From Mucilaginibacter oryzae (lineage in GTDB: Bacteria > Bacteroidota > Bacteroidia > Sphingobacteriales > Sphingobacteriaceae): a DNA stretch of 64,000 nucleotides. Numbering within the stretch: position 1 is the stretch's first letter; each line of letters begins with the position of its first letter. The DNA lies in assembly GCF_003148845.1 (NCBI RefSeq), contig NZ_QGHA01000002.1, positions 852,974-916,973 on the forward strand, written 5' to 3'. Below, in pieces: positions 56,396 through 64,000 of this stretch. Position numbers and translations under genes: made by a program. A model generated the notes under the pieces. That model was not told the origin of the DNA, ran no database searches, and worked only from the letters and a program-made list of their open reading frames with translations.

Positions 56396-59383
56396 CTATT
56401 TGATGATCAACAACCAGCCTTTTCCCTTTTCAACGGGGATCCTGTCGTTCAGGCCAAAAGTTTTAGCAGCCTGAAAACTTTTGATCTCGGGTGCGGTAAT
56501 GGTAGCTTTCGCCGGATCGATGCCTAACTGTTTCCAGTTAATGTTTAACTTGAAATCAGTATTGCTATTTTCCCAGCTTGCTACCGCAACCATAACGGCT
56601 CCGGCTTTTTTGTAAACCGTGGCTATCACTTTCTCTTTATCCGTTTTTACAGGATTATCATCAACCCAATAACCAATCATTTTGGTGCCTTTCATACCGA
56701 AATCGTCCCAGGCTTTCCAGATCGGGCGCGGGTCGGCGCCGTCGCTCCATGGCATCCTGTTGGTCATGCCGTAAACCATGCCGCGCCATTTATTACCGCC
56801 CCCCTGCAGCATCTCGCCCATTAAGCCAAACGGGATGCCGCTAACTTCGGTCAGGAAAAAATCGGGATCATTTTTTTCATAATCAAAATACTCGCCGAAC
56901 CAAAGCCTGTTCAAGTATGGAAAATGCTCCATATACAGGTTGGCGCTGTTGTTAAAGCCATCGCTTTTGTTGTACTGATTGGCCGAATGCAGATCGATAA
57001 TACCGGGGTGACCGTCTTTGGTCAATACCCTTTTAATCCGCTTCATGGTAACACGGTCAAAGGCCACATCATCCAGGTAAATACCATCGATACCTACGTT
57101 TTGGGTTAACCAGTTCATCCCCTCAACATAATAATTATGCCAGCGGTTCATACCGCTATTAATAATGGCCGCGTCTTTTATTTCCGGTACAAACCAGGCG
57201 GCTATGTAATCGTTGCCCACATGTTCCTGCAGCCAGCTGAAGCCTCCCCCTTTACCCGGCGAGTAAATTTCGTGGCCCAAACTGCGCAGGGCAAAGGTTT
57301 CGTAAGCATGATTTGACAATTCGCGGATGGTATTATAAATTTTCACCCTCAACCCTGCCGCGTGTGCCGAATCATCATAAGCCTTCATTTTTTGCCAGGC
57401 AATGAAAGGATAATTAATGGTTGGGTTAATGGCAGTGGCGTGATGGATATTGATTAACGTAGCACCGGCCTGTTTAATGGTATCGATAGGCTTATAGGCA
57501 TGATAGAACCTTGTAGCCCACTGAAAATCGGTATTGATAGTATGAAACGGCGTGATCAGCAACGTAAAATTATAGTACAACTCATCGCCTTTTTTCAAAT
57601 CGCGTTCGCCGCTGTAATTGTTAGCCAACACCGCGTTACCATCGAAGGCTACTTTAATACCGCCTTTGTTATCATTACCCCATGATGTTGGCAGTAATAA
57701 CGGTTTTTGCAGGTAGAAATTGGTATTCAGCGGACGCACGTATTTTTCGTCACGTAAGGAATACTGCAGGCCTCCGTTTACGTTACCTATCCAGGCCCCG
57801 TCCTGGTTTTTATGCGCTACATCCCATTTCCATTCAAAGTTTTCGGGGCGATAGCCGCCCTTTTGACCCAGCCCCATCATATATTTTGCAAATTCCTTTT
57901 TAAAGGGAATATGCATGGTGATATCTTTCAGGCTCACATCCTTCAACGCTTTTACTTTAACGGTATAGGCCATAAAACCGTCAAACTCCAACGAGGCGCT
58001 AACATTCATCTCCAGGCTGTCGTTGGCACTTATTGCCGTCCATTGAACCGTGCCGCCCTCTTTTTTTGTGAATACCACACCACGGCTTTTCAGGTTTGCT
58101 TTATTGCCGGCGGGATTTACAAAATGAAAGTGTATGGCCTCGGTTAACAGGTTGTTTGGCGCGGTGGTATACTCCGTCATTTCCGGGGTAAAAAATGTTT
58201 GTACCTGTTTAGGGAAACCGTCCTGGTTTACTTCAACTTTTCGGCCCAATAAACTGATAGTATTGCCGCTCACCTGTAAAGGCGTATAAGGCGCAATAAC
58301 CGTATTTTGCTGCGCCATGGTTGAATTTAGCCAGCCTAAACGTGTCATTTTGTAAGGTTCGCTTACGCCGCCGTCTTTCAATACTTTATTGTTTACACAG
58401 ATAGTTATCGCAATGGTTTTTCCGACCTTACCATTAACGCTGATGGTTGCGTTTCCGCTATAAGTAGCTGCAACTGCCGACATAGGAACGTTAATACCAC
58501 ACCACATGGCCTGTACCTCCCCCTGTTTTACATTCACGGTTTTGGAAAGCGGTCTGCCATCATAAGCTGTACCGCCTGTATTAATACAAAACAGGTTAGC
58601 TGCGGGGATGGATTTTCCATTAGCCGCTTTCATATCGCTGAATTTTACCTGTACGTTCTCCACATCTCGTAAAGCATAAACGCCCAACTGAAAAGCGAAG
58701 TTCTCGCCCCTGGCCGCTTCCCCGGTATATTTTGCCTGCGGACCGGCCTCTATCCACCGTTGCGGCAAATCCCTCGTCATACGGATAGCGTTCATCCTGT
58801 CCTCCGGGAAAACCAGGAATGGTTCGGCTTTATGCTTACTGATCAATGCTCCAATTTCGGCTTTGGTCGCAATCACCTCCATGGGGTAAAAGCTGTTAAA
58901 AGCATCTATCGACTGGTATTCCCTTACTGTTGCTAACGGAATCTGCTCATCACTGGTCAGGATGTTCAGCCAATCCCCCGAGGCGGTATTTTCCGGTTTT
59001 AGGTAAACGCCTTTGGGGTAATTAGAGCGGCCTTCATTTTTGTAAGGCATGTAGTATACAAAATATTCGCCCTTACCCGATGTCGGCTCGAAATATAACT
59101 CCCCGCTTTCCCGGTTTATGGAACCGATTTTTACGTTGGTTATTTTCTGTTTGGTTTTGGCATCTTCAATAATGATCCGCTTGTTTTCGGGGTTCTCATC
59201 CCTTCTTCGCCAGTTAATCAATGCTTTAGCTACCCTGCCTGTACCGTTAAAAGTTAAAACCACGCGGTGGTTGCCTAAGGAATCGGCAAGCCAGCAATTT
59301 TCACAATTGGTATAGCGAATATTTTGTGCTGATGCCGTAAAACCGGTTAAGAGGATGGCTGCAGCCAAAAATTGTTTTTTCAT
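56396..59383 (-). CDS. DUF6067-type glycoside-hydrolase-like protein
   Basis: The 995-residue secreted protein (signal AAAILLTGFTASAQ) has N-terminal beta-sandwich material and a C-terminal TIM-barrel-like part from about residue 620. That part has ATRFYHAYKPIDTIKQAGA, the acid-rich segment NVGIDGIYLDDVAFDR (near residue 760) and HPGIIDLHSANQYN. The Asp pair in YLDDVAF is a good candidate for catalytic residues. It matches the DUF6067 'glycoside hydrolase domain' family, which has no known substrate. It lies between the TsdA-like cytochrome and the DUF5107-TPR gene in the SusCD locus, so it probably acts on the imported glycan. Confidence 0.75.
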   Translation of the reverse strand: MKKQFLAAAILLTGFTASAQNIRYTNCENCWLADSLGNHRVVLTFNGTGRVAKALINWRRRDENPENKRIIIEDAKTKQKITNVKIGSINRESGELYFEPTSGKGEYFVYYMPYKNEGRSNYPKGVYLKPENTASGDWLNILTSDEQIPLATVREYQSIDAFNSFYPMEVIATKAEIGALISKHKAEPFLVFPEDRMNAIRMTRDLPQRWIEAGPQAKYTGEAARGENFAFQLGVYALRDVENVQVKFSDMKAANGKSIPAANLFCINTGGTAYDGRPLSKTVNVKQGEVQAMWCGINVPMSAVAATYSGNATISVNGKVGKTIAITICVNNKVLKDGGVSEPYKMTRLGWLNSTMAQQNTVIAPYTPLQVSGNTISLLGRKVEVNQDGFPKQVQTFFTPEMTEYTTAPNNLLTEAIHFHFVNPAGNKANLKSRGVVFTKKEGGTVQWTAISANDSLEMNVSASLEFDGFMAYTVKVKALKDVSLKDITMHIPFKKEFAKYMMGLGQKGGYRPENFEWKWDVAHKNQDGAWIGNVNGGLQYSLRDEKYVRPLNTNFYLQKPLLLPTSWGNDNKGGIKVAFDGNAVLANNYSGERDLKKGDELYYNFTLLITPFHTINTDFQWATRFYHAYKPIDTIKQAGATLINIHHATAINPTINYPFIAWQKMKAYDDSAHAAGLRVKIYNTIRELSNHAYETFALRSLGHEIYSPGKGGGFSWLQEHVGNDYIAAWFVPEIKDAAIINSGMNRWHNYYVEGMNWLTQNVGIDGIYLDDVAFDRVTMKRIKRVLTKDGHPGIIDLHSANQYNKSDGFNNSANLYMEHFPYLNRLWFGEYFDYEKNDPDFFLTEVSGIPFGLMGEMLQGGGNKWRGMVYGMTNRMPWSDGADPRPIWKAWDDFGMKGTKMIGYWVDDNPVKTDKEKVIATVYKKAGAVMVAVASWENSNTDFKLNINWKQLGIDPAKATITAPEIKSFQAAKTFGLNDRIPVEKGKGWLLIIK

Positions 59384-59448
59384 GGAATAAATTTAGTCAG
59401 TACTTTTTTATAATCTCCTTCGGATTTTTTTCATCCGTTTTTAGGCTT

Positions 59449-60471
59449 CTATATCGTCGGCGTAATTCCTTTTCCTTCCCAATAATCAATAATAGGCTTA
59501 TAAGGCCCGTACTTATGCTGTTGTTCTGAAAAAGGATCTTTAAATGGCCCTTTATCATAATCTATCGCCTTTTCTTCGTAGTTGGGATAATCAACCTCTT
59601 TAGTGGTTGATGGTAAAGGCCGTTTGTGTTTTTTATCATCGTTAACATAAGCGGCAATATCAAGCGCATCGGCATCGCTAAGATAAGGTTTGCCCACCTC
59701 TGTTTTATCATATGGCATATTAGCTTTTAACCATTGTGCCAGTTTAACCACCCGGTGCATGCTCGAGCCGGGACGGTAAGCCAGTAAGCCCCATACGGGC
59801 GGGTACTCGTAAGTTACGTTATCAAAACGCATTTTGCCTTCGCCGTTTTTGGCATGGCAGCGCTCGCAGTTTTGGGCGTACAGCACTTCTCCCCTGTCTG
59901 ATGACGCGGCAACGTCAGGCAACTCCACCTCCAGGTTTTTAATGCCTTTGGTTGATTTGGTAACGCCCGAAGAATCGCTTAAAAATTTCAGATAAGCCAT
60001 AATCGATACCATCTCTCTGCTATCCAGCGGCAGCGGTCTTCCTAAATTTGGCCGCATTACACAGTTATTGATCCGCTCGGCCAATGAAAGGATCCTCCCC
60101 TCCCTGGCCCGGTATTGCGGATAATCGCGAAACGACCTAATCAGGTTAAAAGCGTAAGGCCTTGTACCCGCATCACGATGGCAATTGGTACAGTTCATTT
60201 TATTGCCGGTGTAATGGCCGTTTATGCCTTCTGGCCCGATATAATAAGCCGTATGCAACATCAGTTCACGACCATAACGAACAGCGGCGCCGTATTTGCC
60301 ACGCGGTATTTTGGTGGTATCCACCGAAACCAGCCTTTCGGATGCCGTGGAATCGGCATTATTAGCGTCTTCCGCTTTGCTTCCGCTACACGATATTAGT
60401 TGCATCGCGTTAGCAAAAACAAACAACAGCAGCAAAATGGTTAAATATTTAAATTTCCTGTTCATCATCAT
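59449..60471 (-). CDS. TsdA-like di-haem cytochrome c
   Basis: The 340-residue lipoprotein (lipobox LISC, Cys28) has two haem motifs: NCTNCHRD (Cys94, Cys97, His98) and NCERCHAK (Cys202, Cys205, His206). A Cys137 lies 39 residues after His98 in RINNCVMRP, where the TsdA thiosulfate dehydrogenase/tetrathionate reductase family has its unusual haem-ligand Cys. Met252 in WLKANMPY is the likely second-haem ligand. GRELMLHTAYYIGP and REMVSIMAYLKFLS are also TsdA-like. I infer a thiosulfate/tetrathionate redox role. It shares an operon with the sulfotransferase-like gene (zero gap). Confidence 0.8.
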   Translation of the reverse strand: MMMNRKFKYLTILLLLFVFANAMQLISCSGSKAEDANNADSTASERLVSVDTTKIPRGKYGAAVRYGRELMLHTAYYIGPEGINGHYTGNKMNCTNCHRDAGTRPYAFNLIRSFRDYPQYRAREGRILSLAERINNCVMRPNLGRPLPLDSREMVSIMAYLKFLSDSSGVTKSTKGIKNLEVELPDVAASSDRGEVLYAQNCERCHAKNGEGKMRFDNVTYEYPPVWGLLAYRPGSSMHRVVKLAQWLKANMPYDKTEVGKPYLSDADALDIAAYVNDDKKHKRPLPSTTKEVDYPNYEEKAIDYDKGPFKDPFSEQQHKYGPYKPIIDYWEGKGITPTI

Positions 60472-61872
60472 TTATGGTTTTAAATAAGGACTGAGCTGTT
60501 CATATTTTATGAAACCGGCGCGGTAGGTTGGTACAGATGTTTCCATTGTCCAGTGCAGGCGGCCCTTGTTATCGGCAAGAACCACAATGTGCCTTTTTGA
60601 GCAGCATACAAGCGTAGTAGTATCATTAATTTGATACGCGCTCCCCATACGGCCGTTAAAAATTTCTTTGGGTAATTGGATATGCATCGCTATGGATGCT
60701 GTTTTATCCTTCTCATCTATCTTCATCGCGTAAACCCCCGATTGATGTTTCTCTACCCCGTTATCAAAAAACATAAGACTGCCTTGCGCGTTGATGTGTG
60801 CGGCGTGAGCTTGTGTAAAATTGCAACCGGCAGGCATTGCAATCGTCCCGCCTTTGCCGAATTTGTAGATTACCTGGCCTGTTTTGACATCGATCTTCCA
60901 GATTTGACCGTTGTTATAAAACGACATCAGGTAATTGCCGTCCCGGTCGTAACTCAGGCTGTTGGCATGCATCCAGTCTTTTTTTGTTTTGAGGATTTTG
61001 GGGTCTTTAAGCGGATCCATTACATCAAACACACTCCATTTGTAAAGCTGCTTACCGGTTTTATCCATCACCATGATGCCATCGCCGTTTACGGTATCCT
61101 GTTTAGCCCCGCCAACTAACGAAAGGTCTGTCACCCGCTTATCTACATAAATAACTACCAGTTGCCCTTTATCATTCTTCAAAATTTCGTGGTGAATGGT
61201 TTGCTTAAAATCACCCAGGCCTTTTTTAAGGTGCAGCAAAGTATCTCCCAATAAATTGATTTCCAATATCTCGCTGCCGTAGCTGGTTGGCTCGTCATTG
61301 CGGCCTAAAATGGATAGCAGGGTTTTATCTTTAGTAAAATTGATCACCTTAAAGCCCAGGTCATCTATGGTATGGTACCACCTGATCTGCCCTTTATAGT
61401 CAACCAAATAAGCCACACCGGGCGCGTAACGTTTATTGATCAGCATCAGTCCGTCCTTAAACTCGCCCGGTAATGTGGTGTTCGCGGCTACTTTCGCGTT
61501 AAACTGCTCCTGCAAAAACAGCGGCAAGCGGTGCGATTTAAAATTGTAGGTTTTACCTACCGTAGTATCTCCATTATCAACCGTTACAATGTGATACGAG
61601 TAAGTAGTATCGGGTAAAATATTAGTGAGCAACAACTTATACGGTGAGGCCTTACCGGTATTTAACGACCGGTATTTTTCGGGCTGTTTACCATCAATCC
61701 AATATTCAGCATATAGCTCAACAGGCTTTGCTGTAGTAACGTCCAGCCTTATCTTCAACTCGTTATGATTGTAAAGCCCAAGGTGAATTTCCTTGACAAG
61801 GCTACCTTCCGAGCAGGCGCTGATAACGCTTACCAGCAATCCTGCTGCAAAAATTTTAAACCAATGCTTCAT
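60472..61872 (-). CDS. Arylsulfate sulfotransferase-like lipoprotein
   Basis: The 466-residue protein has a lipobox (SVISACSE) and a beta-propeller of ASST type. It contains TIHHEILKND, DWMHANSLSYDRDGNYL and FTQAHAAHINAQGSLMFFDNG; these His residues (HHE, MHA, AHAAH) correspond to the family's active-site set. An N-terminal fibronectin-like part runs to about residue 110 (ILPDTTYSYHIVTVDNGD). ASSTs move sulfate between phenols without PAPS. No gap separates it from the TsdA-like cytochrome. The real activity in this context is unproven; a sulfated-substrate or protein-binding function is possible. Confidence 0.75.
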   Translation of the reverse strand: MKHWFKIFAAGLLVSVISACSEGSLVKEIHLGLYNHNELKIRLDVTTAKPVELYAEYWIDGKQPEKYRSLNTGKASPYKLLLTNILPDTTYSYHIVTVDNGDTTVGKTYNFKSHRLPLFLQEQFNAKVAANTTLPGEFKDGLMLINKRYAPGVAYLVDYKGQIRWYHTIDDLGFKVINFTKDKTLLSILGRNDEPTSYGSEILEINLLGDTLLHLKKGLGDFKQTIHHEILKNDKGQLVVIYVDKRVTDLSLVGGAKQDTVNGDGIMVMDKTGKQLYKWSVFDVMDPLKDPKILKTKKDWMHANSLSYDRDGNYLMSFYNNGQIWKIDVKTGQVIYKFGKGGTIAMPAGCNFTQAHAAHINAQGSLMFFDNGVEKHQSGVYAMKIDEKDKTASIAMHIQLPKEIFNGRMGSAYQINDTTTLVCCSKRHIVVLADNKGRLHWTMETSVPTYRAGFIKYEQLSPYLKP

Positions 61873-61900
61873 TACTTAATTTGGTATCGCGGTTAAATGA

Positions 61901-61937
61901 TAAAGAATACACGGCTTTGTGAGCCGTATATTCTTTA
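61901..61937 (-). terminator. Hairpin between SusD and the downstream genes
   Basis: Arms 61901-61916 (TAAAGAATACACGGCT) and 61922-61937 pair over 16 bp with one mismatch and a 5-base loop. Located just after the SusD stop on the minus strand, it can end or attenuate the SusCD message so that SusC and SusD are made in excess over the downstream genes. Confidence 0.6.
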
Positions 61938-61955
61938 TCCTGTCATCATTTAAGC

Positions 61956-63476
61956 TTATTGCTGCCTGCCCGCATTATTCAGGTTAGGGTTGATATTAAC
62001 CTGGTTAAGCGGATATGGAAAATACTCGTCGCGCGGTAATTGTACCGTGTTAGTAGAGCCTATACGTTTTAAGTATGCGTTCACAATCACGTCGTATTTA
62101 CCAAAACGTTTCAAATCGGCCCTACGTTTTCCCTCATAGTAAAGTTCCCAGCCACGTTCCTGCAACAGCGCGTCGCGGAAGGTTGCCTGTGTAAGGTTCG
62201 CGGCTACCAAAAGCTTGGCATGTGAACGGGCTTTTACCTGGTTTACCAAACCTACGGCTTCGGCAGTAGGACCGCCTAATTCGTTTAGGGCCTCGGCGCG
62301 GCTCAGTAATACGTCCGCGTAGCGTAAAACATCCACGCTATGGCCATCATAGTAGGTATTGGCGCCGTTCGGGTCGGCGTATTTCATGGTGGCAACATCG
62401 GGCATGTACAAAACACCGTCCGGAGCGGTTGCGCCTAATGATGGGGCCTGTTTATGCGTTAAACCGTCAACGCCCTGATATTCGGTAAAGAACATTTTTT
62501 TGCGGTCGTCTTCATCACCATAGCTGTTATAAAAATCCCATGTTACAGCGTAATATTGCCACCTGTCGGTTAATACCGGGTGACTTAACGGCCCGAAGTG
62601 GTTCAGCAGTTCGGTACCATTCACGTTGGCATCGCTTAATACTGAGAAGATGTTTTCAGAACACCAGGTATTCGATTCTTTAAACAAACCGGCATAGCTT
62701 GGGTATAGCTGGTAAATACCCAGATCCATCACCTGTTTGGTTAAATCTGCAGCTTTTTGCCAGTTATGTTCGCGCAGGTATATCTTAGCCAGTAAAAACA
62801 TGGCAGCGCCTTTTGTTGCACGACCAACATCATTGGTTGAATAAATGCTGCTTTTAGTGTAATCGATTGGCAAAACGCTGATGGCATTTTCCAGGTCGGT
62901 GATCATTAGGGCATCCACATCGGCCACCGGGCTCGGTTTGGTTTGCGCTTTATAATCGGGGTTGGCTACGTCTTTTTCGGTATTCAGAATTACCGGGCCC
63001 CAGGCATCTGTTAAATCAGAATAGGCAATTGCGCGCAAAAATTTCATCTCGGCCAAAAACTGGCTTTTTTCGGCAGCCGAAATACTACTCATGCCCCCGA
63101 TGTTGTAGATAGCGTTATTGGCGTTGGCTATTAGTTTGTAGATCTGCCTGTAGTCTTCGGCAATCAAACCGTTTGCCGAATTCCATTGCACCTGCGATAG
63201 CTGACCGGGGTCGCCCGCATAACTGCAGTGACCAACGTCGGTAGTTAAATCGGTAAGGGCGAAGTGCCTCACCGTCCAGTAATCAAAGTTATCGCCAACA
63301 GCCGGGCCCTTCAGGCGGGCATAAACAGAGTTAACAGCCGCGATAGCGTCGGATTTGGTGAGGAAAGCGTTCTGGCTGGTTAAGCTGCTGTATATTTTAG
63401 GCTCGAGACTGGTTTTATTACATGAAAACTGTGTAAGTACCGCCGCGGCCAATAGGAAGATATTATATTTTTTCAT
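61956..63476 (-). CDS. SusD/RagB-family glycan-binding lipoprotein
   Basis: The 506-residue protein has a lipobox (LTQFSCNKT) and the RagB/SusD layout: SSLTSQNAFLTKSDAIAAVNSVYARL near the start, TPR-like helices (FLRAIAYSDLTDAWGPVIL), and the C-terminal end LLQERGWELYYEGKRRADLKRFG, DEYFPYPLNQVNINPNL. It sits on the cell surface as the lid of the SusC channel. Its start is 39 bases after the SusC stop. The bound glycan cannot be deduced from sequence alone. Confidence 0.93.
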   Translation of the reverse strand: MKKYNIFLLAAAVLTQFSCNKTSLEPKIYSSLTSQNAFLTKSDAIAAVNSVYARLKGPAVGDNFDYWTVRHFALTDLTTDVGHCSYAGDPGQLSQVQWNSANGLIAEDYRQIYKLIANANNAIYNIGGMSSISAAEKSQFLAEMKFLRAIAYSDLTDAWGPVILNTEKDVANPDYKAQTKPSPVADVDALMITDLENAISVLPIDYTKSSIYSTNDVGRATKGAAMFLLAKIYLREHNWQKAADLTKQVMDLGIYQLYPSYAGLFKESNTWCSENIFSVLSDANVNGTELLNHFGPLSHPVLTDRWQYYAVTWDFYNSYGDEDDRKKMFFTEYQGVDGLTHKQAPSLGATAPDGVLYMPDVATMKYADPNGANTYYDGHSVDVLRYADVLLSRAEALNELGGPTAEAVGLVNQVKARSHAKLLVAANLTQATFRDALLQERGWELYYEGKRRADLKRFGKYDVIVNAYLKRIGSTNTVQLPRDEYFPYPLNQVNINPNLNNAGRQQ

Positions 63477-63515
63477 TTTCGATTTAAATTTTATGATCCC
63501 TTAACGGATTATTCA

Positions 63516-64000
63516 TTAATGAATTGATGCCTTGATACCGAAGGTCACGGTTTTAAATGCCGGGAAGGAATTGAAATCCAGGCCGCCGCCAAGCGCCGAT
63601 CGTAAGGCTACCTGACCAGGATGTAGCCCGGTATCATCGGCATGCACGTTCGCTTCGGGATCGGTACCTTTGTATCCGGTGATAGTCCATAGGTTTTGTG
63701 CCTCAGCATAAACTTTCACCCCCTGTAATATCCTCATGTTTTGGAACCACGCCGACGGGAAATTATAAGCCAGTGTTAACGATTTCAGGCGCACATAAGA
63801 GGCATTTTCAACAAAGCGTGAGTTTACGTAGCTGCCGTAAGTGCTTAAGTAATAACCTTCGCGGGGGATAGAGGTATTTTCGTTTTTACCGGCAACAAAC
63901 CTGTTCAGCGCAGCAACGCCTGTGGTTGATTCCAATACCATGGCGTTCATGTTGTACAGGTAATAATCAAACGCGCCCTGGAAAAAGATCCCCAGATCAA
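63516..64000 (-). CDS. SusC/RagA TonB-dependent transporter, C-terminal part only
   Basis: The frame is open from the right window edge, so only the last 161 residues are present. They include DLGIFFQGAFDYYLYN, then FVENASYVRLKSLTLAYNFP, VKVYAEAQNLWTITGYKGTDPE and the final FPAFKTVTFGIKASIH. This is the characteristic end of SusC barrels (NLxTxTxYxGxDPE, then FGIxxxF). The protein is an outer-membrane, TonB-driven importer pairing with the SusD gene that follows it. Confidence 0.92.
   Translation of the reverse strand, partial: DLGIFFQGAFDYYLYNMNAMVLESTTGVAALNRFVAGKNENTSIPREGYYLSTYGSYVNSRFVENASYVRLKSLTLAYNFPSAWFQNMRILQGVKVYAEAQNLWTITGYKGTDPEANVHADDTGLHPGQVALRSALGGGLDFNSFPAFKTVTFGIKASIH

Noticed and set aside
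1..64000. Phage, transposon, integron or tRNA-linked island
   Set aside because: No integrase, transposase, terminal inverted repeats, tRNA or abrupt composition change was seen in any part.

Overview
The window comes from a Bacteroidota chromosome, most likely family Sphingobacteriaceae (a Mucilaginibacter-like genome). Pointers are a SusC/SusD pair at the right edge, an extracytoplasmic propeller hybrid kinase, CRTAC1/FG-GAP lipoproteins, DUF5107-TPR and DUF6067 proteins, -7 boxes of the TAnnTTTG type, and near absence of Shine-Dalgarno sequences. No rRNA, tRNA, insertion sequence, phage or CRISPR array was seen.

Region 1 (1-8309) is an exopolysaccharide locus split into two divergent arms. 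The minus arm, read from right to left, holds a half-size TolC-like protein, a Wzz/GumC-type protein whose C-terminal kinase-like domain has lost its Walker A motif, a glycosyltransferase and a flippase cut by the window edge. The plus arm holds a GT4 glycosyltransferase and two left-handed beta-helix acyltransferases. The 748-base gap between the arms contains a strong terminator and a possible 20-codon ORF, so it may be a regulated leader or a small RNA. Region 2 (8439-15187) has a 47-residue DUF2256 zinc-ribbon gene, a TetR regulator, and the RND efflux operon it faces, with matching 14-base operator-like repeats at both ends of the intergenic region.

Region 3 (15305-23401) has a secreted GH2 beta-galactosidase, then a vanadium-haloperoxidase/PAP2-type lipoprotein coupled to a giant FG-GAP/ASPIC lipoprotein. 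Region 4 (23537-36813) is a signalling island with two divergent arms. One arm is a 1286-residue PAS/GAF kinase, a single-domain receiver, and a receiver-PAS-DHp protein that lacks an ATPase domain. The other is a sigma-54 activator, a five-PAS hybrid kinase with receiver and HPt, a FIST sensor and a receiver-tailed hybrid kinase. Together they have the parts of a branched phosphorelay, possibly ending at sigma-54 promoters.

Region 5 (36918-42156) has a P-type cation ATPase, a small helical protein, a short GT35-type glucan phosphorylase with Thr in place of the PLP lysine, and a VF530-type DNA-binding protein. Region 6 (42322-53141) has a periplasmic-propeller hybrid kinase with two receivers and no DNA-binding domain, a Tat-exported Gfo/Idh/MocA oxidoreductase with a DUF6807 partner, a GntR/FadR regulator heading a TauE-DUF1634 exporter operon, a SUKH/SMI1 protein and a class III nucleotide cyclase. 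Region 7 (53281-64000, all minus strand) is a polysaccharide-utilisation-type locus: SusC (partial), SusD, then after a hairpin an arylsulfotransferase-like lipoprotein, a TsdA-like di-haem cytochrome c, a DUF6067 glycoside-hydrolase-like protein and a DUF5107-TPR protein.

The most unusual items are the half-TolC plus degenerate-kinase Wzz pair, the ATPase-less DHp protein in the signalling island, the lysine-less phosphorylase, the cyclase with a guanylate-type residue, and the sulfur-redox flavour (TsdA-like, sulfotransferase-like) of the SusCD locus. Family names are recognised by eye from motifs, not by database search.
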